Assembly: GCA_001655205.1 (NCBI GenBank)
Contig: LPNZ01009557.1
Span: 1-43,470 of the forward strand
Direction: 5' to 3'
DNA: 43,470 nucleotides
From: Lenisia limosa
Taxonomy: Eukaryota; Breviatea
In this document: positions 35,201 through 43,470 of the stretch, one piece after another
Layout: the number at the start of each line of letters is the position of its first letter
Position numbering within the stretch: the stretch's first letter is position 1
Notes under the pieces: generated by a model
The model's database searches: none
Seen by the model: the letters and a program-made list of their open reading frames with translations, nothing else
Told to the model about the DNA's origin: nothing
Made by a program: the position numbers and the translations under genes

Positions 35201-35568
35201 TCAAGTAGTAATAGCTACAATAATTCATGTTATAAAGTGAAAATTACAGCTATTTGGGATGAAGTGAATACACAATATAAATAAAAATACAAAACACACA
35301 TACTACCTTACACATTATATGGACTGTGTGTTCCACCTTTCGGTGTTGACAAGTCGTGAGTTGCAACCTATATAATAAGTTAACTCAACCATACCCAAAT
35401 ATGAAACACATCGCTGCTTCCTCCCTTATTATCCCTAGCCTTTGTCTTTACCTCCTTCTGCACTACCCCCCCAACCTCGAGCGTCTTTGGATTCAGCAAG
35501 GCAACATGACCATGCAAGGCCTTCTGATGTTACAGACTTCGACTGTGAGATAATTAAAAAAACAAAAG
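32208..35568 (+). CDS. Ankyrin-repeat protein with a CxxC-containing C-terminal region
   Basis: Exons: 32208-32252, 32307-32405, 32441-32536, 32566-32664, 32709-32778, 32886-32914, 32943-33044, 33073-33168, 33196-33262, 33320-33348, 33398-33496, 33537-33635, 33663-33723, 33878-33939, 33974-34129, 34167-34225, 34267-34306, 34329-34451, 34486-34548, 34584-34818, 34855-34970, 35439-35568. The N-terminal half is about ten ankyrin repeats, for example GNHAIHMAAYYGHTGACIEL, SPLHYACEKGYLDLIIPLV and GDTPMHIAAKHGHFHHLEVM. The C-terminal half is of unknown fold, with two CxxC motifs (APTCKKCQHAL, PGCRQCQKDSY) that might form a zinc site, and Ser/Pro-rich linkers. The final exon could read on to a TAA at 35685-35687 (ending TKQPVW), which would overlap the opposite gene by 23 bases; otherwise it is spliced at 35569. 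The exact ends of exon 34486-34548 and the 3' end are uncertain. Several introns are only 27-29 nt. Confidence 0.8.
35121..35175 (+). repeat. Dispersed repeat family B, copy 6 (degenerate)
   Basis: Contains GTCCACACCATTACG followed by a TTTCTCAGGATATAAC tail, related to the right half of the family-B core, after a diverged GGCTAGTTGGACCGAGG left half. It lies between exons 34970 and 35439 of the ankyrin gene. Confidence 0.6.
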
Positions 35569-35664
35569 GTTATTATTTAAAAGGCAATTTTGAGCACCAC
35601 TCAAAAAAGTGCATATCATATACTATACTGGATTCAAATATCACTATAATCATTCAGAATCTCC

Positions 35665-37610
35665 TTACAAAGCAGCCAGTGTGGTAATACGAACGCACTC
35701 GCTCAGCTGGTCGAGTTGGTCTTTGTCTTGACCGCTACACGTATCAGAAGTTACCCATAATCGCTTCGGCAAAAGGCTACCAAATGCAGGAACAATACAC
35801 CGATTCGGTCTAGGCAGCCTCACCGCCATTTCTCGTCGCAAGTCCCGTCGGCCCTTTGCTTCCAAAACCGCTTCAAAATCCGGACCGTAGAGGCCCGCCA
35901 AATTACTTCTGAGCTCCCTGTCACTTTCCTGAAGAGGTCAATGATGAGTCAACCCCGCCATAAAAGGTGTTTCCCCCTGCTGAAATGGATAATGTAGGGT
36001 TAGCCTGGTTGAAATAAAGGAAAATAAGGAAGTATTTGGCTGAAGATATCAGAGATAACAAATACAATAACAAGAACAATAATAAAATAGAAAAAAAAAA
36101 CAGTATTTTACCCCCCCTCCCCCCTCATTTCAACTTACGTCAGAAAATATTTTCACACCCTTTTCATATTACGCAATCACTGAGCAGGATAGCTATACTG
36201 ATTGCAGAATAATATATCACGAATCGGTGCGCACACCGAGCACCCGATGTGTTTGGGGAGGAGGGGGGATGTCACGGAGTGTGATGGTACGGAAGTATTT
36301 GTTTATGGTACCCCCTTTTTTCTTCTTGCTTTCAAAAAAGCACGGATTTCATATATGATAATATATGGTTTTAAAAAACTATTTGCACAGCATACCTTGA
36401 CGACCCTCTGTTTTTCCTGAAGCTTCAAGGCCACCTGGGTTGGGTTGCTATAAAGATCCGGCGTATGTGTCTTCCTAGTTTTGATCTGCTCGTTTGGCCT
36501 GCCACAAAGTAAAAAAAAATGGGGTGGGGGCAAACTATGAGCTGATGAAACAAAACAGGAGAGGGTCTAGTAAAACAGGAACTGATAGAAGGGTAAACTT
36601 GAAATTACTCTTCTCATCCACAACCAGACCTTGATTTTGACTCCTTCTTTGGTGAATATGTTGTTGACGAATCCCATTCCGGCTTGTTTCCAAGGTCAGG
36701 ATGTATGGTCAACTCAGCAGTTCGATACCTTGGTTGCGAGAGGCCTACTCAGTAAAAAAGCAACTGGAAGGCAAGAAGTGAAATCGCAAAGNNNNNNNNN
36801 NNNNNNNNNNNNNNNNNNNNNNNNNNNNNNNNNNNNNNNNNNNNNNNNNNNNNNNNNNNNNNNNNNNNNNNNNNNNNNNNTGTTTTGACGCATTTTTGTT
36901 GTTTGAAATTGAAACTTTGAAGTCTGAAAGGCATAAGTTAAGACTGCCAAAACACGGGCTATGAGAACTAAATGTGAAAAGGAGTTAAACGTACATGTAT
37001 GTTCATCATATGTAACTCTTGGAACACCAATTGATTAAAAAGATGCACCAACCTTGGGCTCAGGAGGCAATGGTGCCTTGTCTAGCCGCTCAGCTCGGTA
37101 GTTGTAGGTTGGGGTCTGGCCAGAGTTCTTCAAGAGTGATGCCTGAATCGGACGAAGTTGAAGCCCGACCGTTTTGTCGCCAACTGTGGGGTCCCATTCA
37201 ACCTTCAAGGTGAGACTTCCATACTGCACAACATGATATCCCTTTTTTTGATATATTCTACACTCCTCAAAATCTTTGTCCCACCTTGTCTCTCTGCCAT
37301 TTCATATTGAGTACTTCATCACGAGCCTGTCTAGACTAAAAGGTGAAGGCATGTACACCCAAAACAGCATATCTATTACATTTACCTTTCGATTCTTACC
37401 TTTTCAGGCATTGACTCTCTATCAAATGCTGCCTCCACTCGCTGATAAGTCACCCTCCTCGCATGTATCGACCCTGGCTTCGGGATCGCCGCAGTTCTAG
37501 GAATAAGTTAAGCTTTGAATGTATCACTTATTAACTCTAAGAAAGATAAAAACGGTTCGAAGAGGGTTGGAGGCTCACTTATAAGCGGCAGAGTCCCACT
37601 CATCGGGCAT
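35665..37610 (-). CDS. Unknown protein with repeated EWDS motifs
   Basis: Exons: 37610-37579, 37496-37400, 37335-37285, 37223-37053, one or more around gap 36792-36880, 36682-36630, 36498-36396, 35928-35665. Joints away from the gap keep frame. It begins MPDEWDSAAYKTAAIPKPGS, continues with a charged helix (QARDEVLNMKWQRDK) and a proline-containing segment (SGQTPTYNYRAERLDKAPLP), then PEWDSSTTYSPKK, a basic linker (NEQIKTRKTHTPDLYSNPTQ), a helix (LAGLYGPDFEAVLEAKGRRD), and a final region (CIVPAFGSLLPKRLW) ending TTLAAL. The two DEWDSAAY and PEWDSSTTY segments suggest an internal repeat. No membrane segment or signal peptide. I do not recognise the family. Its neighbour across the divergent promoter is the long ankyrin gene. 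Confidence 0.75.
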
Positions 37611-38263
37611 TGTGGTAAACACAGTCCTCAAAATGCAAACTTTTACAAATAAACAATATTTTTTTGTTATTTGAAAGTATCTCAATACTATTAAGCGCTT
37701 GGCGCCTTGTTTTTTTGGGGTGGTTTGTTTCAAAGCCTAGACCGATGTTTTTTTTCGAAATTTTTCGAATTGGCAAGTTAGTTGTTCCAAGCCAAGTTTC
37801 AGCTTGGTTCTGTTGGTTCCAGCCAAGTTCAGTCCAGTTTCCCCCTCAAGCCCTTACCAAGGCCCTGACACCTTTCCCTACAGAACCAGGGTTTACTGCG
37901 TAACATGGAGTTTTGGGAACCTTATCTCAGTACACCAGTTTCCTCATGAGCACCCCTACTTCCCTCTCAAACAGTGCCCATGAATTCAGAAGAAGAAGGA
38001 CTTATGAAGAACAACTCAGTGAGAAGCTTGAATGTTGGCAAGGGTGATAGTCCGATTTTTTTGTGTATTGTGAATTGGCTTTCTGATTACGTAAAATGGT
38101 CAAAAAACTGGGGGGAAATAAAAGTAATACGTAAGTAATACGTGAGTAATAAACAATCTTTGGTGTTTTAAAAACAAAACCGCTCAAATTCTCTCCAAAT
38201 TTATTTCCCTCACAAACCCAGACTTAATATATGGCAGAGACACTCGCAATAATTTAAGCGAAG
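37611..38263. promoter_or_regulatory. Divergent intergenic region between the EWDS and long ankyrin genes
   Basis: 653 bases between two outward-pointing starts. Around 37785-37845 there are several copies of CCAAGTT and its partial complement (AGCCAAGTTTCAGCTTGGTT), which can pair locally. AGTAATACGTAAGTAATACG near 38123 is a short direct repeat. No coding character. Confidence 0.3.
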
Positions 38264-41200
38264 ATGAAGAAGAAATTTATGTGGTTGGCTATTGTAGTTT
38301 TTCTTTTCATGAATTTTCAGTGCATTCTGTTTCCACCAAAAAAAAAATTAATATTCCAGAAGTTGAATGTTACTCATGTTGCCTCATTTGATGGTTCACT
38401 CAGTGACGTCATTGCAATGTTTGACCACGGAGTTAACTTTAATGTTGTGGACCATAGTGTAGGCGGGGTATTATCACATTTTGGGTCATTTTCACACGTG
38501 TAAACTATGTTTTTTTCCATTAGCACTCGGGTGATACTTGACAGACACGTCTCAATGAAACTCTGGTACACTCAGGATAAACCCTCGTACAAAGTCATAT
38601 GATCATATCACTTATGGATATGGGTAAACATACTACATTTTGAATGGATATCGTAAGGGATAACACCTCAATTTATGAAATTATGTCTTTAATCTTCAAT
38701 CAACGCCAACATGGAACTAGTGTCTTGTTTAAATATGATGATGCTCAACTTGGTTGCATATGTCCACAATGATCGAATATTCCATCACACGGTCTGCCTG
38801 CAACATTGTTTGCGTGATGGTGTGGATGGCTTTGGCTAGATACCTTTTTTATTTCTCACGTCTGTATTACATATGAAATATATTATACACGTAATTGAGT
38901 CATATTTAGAACATATGGCCGATTCACCTTGCAAGTATGCGAGGGCATCTACCTCTGGTCGCTTTCTTCGTTGATAGGGGTGTTAGTGTTGATTTCGAAA
39001 CAGGACAGGTACGTCGGTATCAGCTTAATTTGCTACATGCTTTTTAATCTGATATCTGTCCTTCTTTTTTCACCTCAAACCCGTTCCAACAACTTTCAGG
39101 GTTTCACACCGCTCTATTACGCTTGTAATAATGGCCATTTGGACCTTGTGCAGTATTTAGTTGAAGCTGGTGCTGATGTCAACCTTCAGAACAAACAATT
39201 TGTAAGTTATGGAACGACAGTCAAGAAAGGTTCCATTACTCCGCCGAAATAATAGAGCAAGTGTATATCATATATTTCATGTCCACACAGAAGCCTCCGT
39301 TTAGTCGTTGTTTTTTAAAACTTTCCTCAAGTATTAAAAAAACCTACTACTTTCAATTTTGATTGAGTATCGCTTTACCATCTTGGCTTCAATATTTTAT
39401 TTCTTTTTTCCAATAGGCTCTATTTCTAACAGTTGTTAGGGGTCTTGTGCCATTTTCGAAGCATGTCAGGGCGGGTACTACGAAATTGTTAAGTTCCTTC
39501 TTGACCATGGCGCCTGTGTCAATGATACAGATAACATTGTATGCTTACATATTGCTTTACCTCTGATTATTCTACTTTTGCTGATACTCAAGTGTACCAA
39601 CATTGTGCAAGTGGCTTGTGACTACGACCAACTTGACATTGTTGAGCTTTTGGCAGAACGAGGTGCCTCTTTGGACAATATTAACAAAAATGTGAGTGGT
39701 TAATATAATTAATGATATGATGTTTGTTACTAAATTACTGCTCATAAAAATGGCAGAAATATTGGTTCAGACTTGCAGCATTTTCCTAACTGTATGCACC
39801 CTATTGTGTGTGCCTCTCGTTCTTATTATCCAGAAGCAAAATGCTCTGATTAGAGCAGCTGGCTTCAATCCACCCCTTGCTACGTTGCTCATTAACCTTG
39901 GAGCAGATGTAAACGTTGTTGGAATTGACGTATGCTGCCCAATTCCAGAATGAAAAAAAAATTACTCATAAACGTTTCACCTTTTTACTTGAATTCAATA
40001 TGATATACTCTGTACATCAATCAACTCCACTTATTATTTAGGTGATAGTGAATAGAGCTTTCTGCATTGTTAAATTTTCCATTCATCCATGTAGGGACTC
40101 ACACCTCTGTTAATCGCTTGTCAAATGGGGCACCTGAGTCTTGTCCAACTTTTAGTTGAGCGAAAGGCGGACATCCATGCAGTATCAGAAAAGGTATGAA
40201 CAACCCGTATCAGTATCAGTTCCTCTCAAACTGGTCAGCTCAAAGTAGCGATTATTACTTTTAATTTTTTTTATGCTTTTAGAATCATAACACCTTGTCA
40301 TTTGCTGCATCTAAAGGACATCTTGAAATATGCGCCTTCCTTGTTGATTCTGGTGTCTCTCTTAGCTACATGCCTCCTCCAAACACTGTACGTTTGCTAC
40401 CATAATATGAAATTGTTACTCTTGAAAAATAGTGTTTGTGGGCGGTCTCTATCTTCTATTGTTTATTTGATTATTAATTATTGATATTTTTGAATAGAAT
40501 TAGGGATGTGATTCTGCAGAAGCGACTGGGCTGGGCTTTATGTGTCAACCCTCGTGTGTTGTCAGCCAACAGAGTGGATTTTGTGCTTTTTTTTGTTTCA
40601 TAAATTTTCCAATTTTACCCCCCCCCCCAGACGTTTGGGCCTCTGGCTNNNNNNNNNNNNNNNNNNNNNNNNNNNNNNNNNNNNNNNNNNNNNNNNNNTC
40701 TCCGCTACCTCGTTGAACAGGGTGTTGATGTGAACTTATCAGTTGGAAATGTAAGTGTTTTGAGTTTGAGGGTTCCCTCAGTATTTTCCCAGTTTGCAAT
40801 TTAAAAAGTTCACCTGCCAATGTAATGTGAGAATTATGTTGCTCTTTTAGGGGACCTCCCCACTGTGCATTGCAACAAAATCAGGGAGCTTAAAAATTGT
40901 GGAGTTTCTCATCCAACACGGTGCCGATTTTTATGACAATGATAACGATGTGAGTGGGCGGAGGAAACACTCGTGCTGAGCAGAAAATGACTTTGTTAAC
41001 TTCGACAGGGCATTTCAGCGCTACTTGTGGCTGTTCTCTACAACAAAGCCGCTATTGCTACCTACTTTTTAAGTCACGGTGGTAACCCCAACTATATCTG
41101 CGATAACACTGTGGGCTGATGTTTAATATTTTTGGCCCAATGAAAATCACAATTAATGTGCTCCAGGGACAAACTCTGCTTCATTATGCTGCAGAAGAGG

Positions 41201-42878
41201 GACTGGGAGACATGGTGCGGCTCTTAGTATCATTTGGTGGTGATCCTAATGCTGTACATGATGAGGTTGGTTACGATCTTATGTGTTTTTAACTTCTTAT
41301 GCTATCAGGGAGTGTCTGTTCTTGGTGTTGCAGCAACAAACCGCTCATATGAAGTTATTGAGGCTCTTCTTGAACTTGGAGTTGATATTAACGATGCTGA
41401 TAATCCAGTAAGCAAGGGTGATACCGCCATATGTACCCTCTGTGCAAATATGGATTTCCGCATTTCCTTTGAGGACCAGTCTGAAAGTGATTTTACTTTT
41501 AGGACAATCATATTGTGCATGAGGTTGCGCGCATTGAAGACATTCAAATGTTGGAGTTTTTGGGAGATAAAGGACTTGACTTTGATGCCAGAGATATAAA
41601 TGTGAGTACAAGGTTATTTTTTTCATCAGTTCACCAGATTATTTTGACAGTTTTGGTTCCCATGCTTCTCCATCCCCCCCATTCTTCTCCTTATTTCCCA
41701 AGATGTCAACAGCATTGATTACTGCTGCAGCGTACAATCATAGCGAAGTAGTTGAATGCCTGCTCGATTTAGGGGCCGATATTAACGTGCACAACTTTCA
41801 GGTTTGAGATGCCAAAAAGAGGCGAGAAGGGGAGGGGTGAAGAGGAGGGGGAAAAGGGGTAAATCCTTTCTTAATAATACAGGGGTATACAGCGCTATAC
41901 GCAGCCTGCCAAAGCTGTGAAACTGAGTCAGTAAAGCTCCTCCTCCAGCATGGTGCTGACATGTACCATCTGCCTGCAGAAGCGGTAAGCGGTTGGAAAA
42001 CGCTTCGACCAGAAAGAATGGTCTTGTCACAGCTTTGATGAACTTATATTTTCTTCGCAATGAAGGATCATTAGTAGGGCTTTACTTCGGTTCAACAAAG
42101 ACCGGTAAAATCGTTAGTTTTCGACAATTTATCAAGAAATTCAGTATATTTTTGAACCAAAGCCCTAAAATGATTAAATATTTACCATTCAGTCTCTGAA
42201 ATCTCCGTTAACTTCCGCAATGATAGCCGATTCTGAAGCCTTTGATATCCTTATTGATGAGGGAATTGACATTCAGAGAATTGTTGATTTGGTGGGGGGG
42301 GGGGGGGNNNNNNNNNNNNNNNNNNNNNNNNNNNNNNNNNNNNNNNNNNNNNNNNNNNNNNNNNNNNNNNNNNNNNNNNNNNNNNNCAGAACAATTTTCT
42401 AACAGCATCCGTGACAGTTTTCTGAATTATCACCCTGTTTTAATTTGGTGCCTTTTTTGATCTCGATATCATTATGTAGGGTGATGTTGACATCTTGTAC
42501 TTTGCCCAGGAGTGCAACATGAGATACCTCTTCAAAGATATTGAACTGTCTCCACTCCACCTGGTTGGGGGGGGGGGGAATTNNNNNNNNNNNNNNNNNN
42601 NNNNNNNNNNNNNNNNNNNNNNNNNNNNNNNNNNNNNNNNNNNNNNNNNNNNNNNNNNNNNNNNNNNNNNNNNCTATTCTTCCAATAATTATCCTGTTTG
42701 GATAAAAGCAAGAAAAAGAATGAATATTTCAATAGTTGCTCAAAATCCTGGCCATTTGCTGTTTCATTGACATCCTCCCCTTTCCCTAGAAGAAGCATCT
42801 TCACAATTCACACTTTCTCAAATTCTACCCCGGGCAACTTGCTCGAATTCTTGATGACTCCCTCTCAAATCTTTCCTG
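38264..42878 (+). CDS. Long ankyrin-repeat protein, 3' end not resolved
   Basis: Repeat exons: 38360-38458, 38910-39008, 39100-39201, 39440-39538, 39593-39691, 39834-39929, 40095-40193, 40283-40387, 40631-40750 (contains a gap), 40851-40949, 41009-41110, 41167-41265, 41309-41407, 41503-41601, 41703-41801, 41883-41984, 42193-42291, 42480-42563, 42790-42878. Nearly all are 96-105 bp, start and end in phase 0, and code one repeat each, giving at least 17 in a row. Examples: GFTPLYYACNNGHLDLVQYL, GLTPLLIACQMGHLSLVQLL, GTSPLCIATKSGSLKIVEFL, GQTLLHYAAEEGLGDMVRLL, GYTALYAACQSCETESVKLL. The last two exons (DILYFAQECNMRYLFKDIEL, LHNSHFLKFYPGQLARILDD) lose the ankyrin pattern and may start another domain. 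The first coding exon is a guess (ATG at 38264, MKKKFMWLAI). A solenoid this long usually serves as a scaffold or tether. Confidence 0.85.
38811..38860 (-). repeat. Dispersed repeat family B, copy 5
   Basis: The minus strand reads TAGCCAAAGCCATCCACACC followed by ATCACGCA, after an AATAAAAAAGGTATC flank, matching copies 1 and 2. It lies in intron 38459-38909 of the long ankyrin gene, one of the longest introns in the window. Confidence 0.8.
42075..42167 (-). mobile_element. MITE family A, copy 3
   Basis: A 93-bp element in inverse orientation. It has ends TAGGGCTTTACTTCGGTTC and GAACCAAAGCCCTA, and on the minus strand the centre reads ACTGAATTTCTTGATAAAT, nearly as in copy 2. No direct target-site duplication is evident. 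It lies in intron 41985-42192 of the long ankyrin gene. Confidence 0.8.
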
Positions 42879-43470
42879 GTATGTTTCTCAAGTACAATAT
42901 GCTTGATAGGTATCTGACAAGTAGGCCATACAAGGTATCTGTTTATTGAATACCAATGGTACACAGATTTTTTAGGTCATTAGGAAAAATTGATTGATGC
43001 TCTTTTAAAGCAGGTTGGTAAACCAGATTTTCACCTCGAAGTTTTGGTCAATGCACTTACAAAGGCGAATGTAAGACCTCTTGTTACTTGTCTTTTACGG
43101 CTTTTCTCTAGCATATACTAATAACTTACTTTTAACTGTACCAACGAAATCTCTGGATGTAGTGGTTTTAAGGTTTTATCACCACCGTTGGTGAGGTCAA
43201 TTTGCTGCTGAGCCACAGTTTATGTTTATTTTGGGCGCATTTAAAGACGTTCTCATTTATAATCCGCCTTGGTTGAAAATGGCAGAGAGAGATCACAATC
43301 TTGCTCTACTCTTCCTTTTACTTCTTCTCCTTGGTTTCTGCATCTGTATTTAGACATGTTATTATAAATGAGTGGACTGATTGATGACGATTTTGATGAA
43401 TTTATTTTGAAAATTGAAATACACAGACTGGCTGGGAATCCGAGCCAAAAATCTGGTTTACCAACCTGCT
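42879..43470. other. Unresolved 3' part of the long ankyrin gene
   Basis: One further phase-0 candidate exon reads VGKPDFHLEVLVNALTKAN at 43016-43072, but its phase does not follow from 42878, where the exon ends with two extra bases. The alternative in-frame reading stops after about 19 residues. A 23-bp inverted repeat brackets 43009-43470. I cannot say whether the gene ends here or continues past the window. Confidence 0.4.
43009..43470. repeat. Perfect 23-bp inverted repeat bracketing about 416 bp
   Basis: AGCAGGTTGGTAAACCAGAT plus TTT at 43009-43031 is exactly complementary to 43448-43470, the last bases of the window. The left arm includes the possible acceptor of the 43016 exon. The interior has no recognisable transposase. 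Confidence 0.9.

Noticed and set aside
1-43470. tRNA, rRNA, CRISPR arrays, bacterial operons, viral or retroelement genes
   Set aside because: Nothing in the sequence supports any of these; no cloverleaf-type segments, regular spacer arrays, reverse transcriptase or transposase frames were seen.

Overview
This is a window of an intron-dense, AT-rich nuclear genome from a flagellated eukaryote, most likely a protist. Introns are GT-AG, begin mostly GTAAG, GTATG or GTTGG and end TAG or CAG; most are 27-150 nt, and exons are often under 100 nt. The gene content (soluble-cyclase-type H-NOX/HNOBA/cyclase, a ciliary TPH-type coiled-coil protein, FHA, ubiquitin-like and ankyrin proteins) does not let me name the lineage. 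I found no prokaryotic, viral, plasmid, rRNA, tRNA or CRISPR features. All gene models were spliced by eye from reading frame, phase and splice consensus, so exon edges are predictions. Seventeen N gaps interrupt the window: 358-561, 773-874, 2209-2235, 2468-2616, 3985-4179, 7066-7136, 17752-17830, 22030-22084, 22966-23023, 25854-25951, 28540-28582, 30254-30472, 30720-30824, 36792-36880, 40649-40698, 42308-42386, 42583-42673.

Layout: 1-4952 (-) H-NOX + HNOBA + class III nucleotidyl cyclase, C-terminal end beyond the window; 5254-8093 (+) FHA-domain protein; 8207-9061 (+) small helical protein, tentative; 9616-16247 (-) cysteine-rich type I membrane protein of about 826 aa; 16854-20130 (+) protein with five diverged ubiquitin-like domains; 20610-23160 (+) small ankyrin protein; 23271-25606 (-) small membrane protein with a Pro-rich tail; 26270-27588 (+) small Cys-containing protein; 27768-31795 (-) TPH-type ciliary coiled-coil protein; 32208-35568 (+) ankyrin protein with CxxC motifs; 35665-37610 (-) unknown protein; 38264-42878 and onward (+) long ankyrin protein. 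Genes mostly alternate strand, giving five head-to-head promoter regions and several very tight tail-to-tail junctions.

The most interesting point is the first gene. It has the domain order of animal NO-sensing soluble guanylyl cyclase, but both visible purine-selecting residues (Lys in EKIKT, Asp in YDLWGD) are of the adenylyl cyclase type. It may therefore be a gas-sensing cyclase that makes cAMP. Other notable items are the penta-ubiquitin-like protein with repeated phase-1 introns, ankyrin genes built of one-repeat phase-0 exons, a cluster of 27-29 nt introns, and two families of short dispersed repeats seen only in introns, one of which is an hAT-like MITE with 8-bp target duplications.
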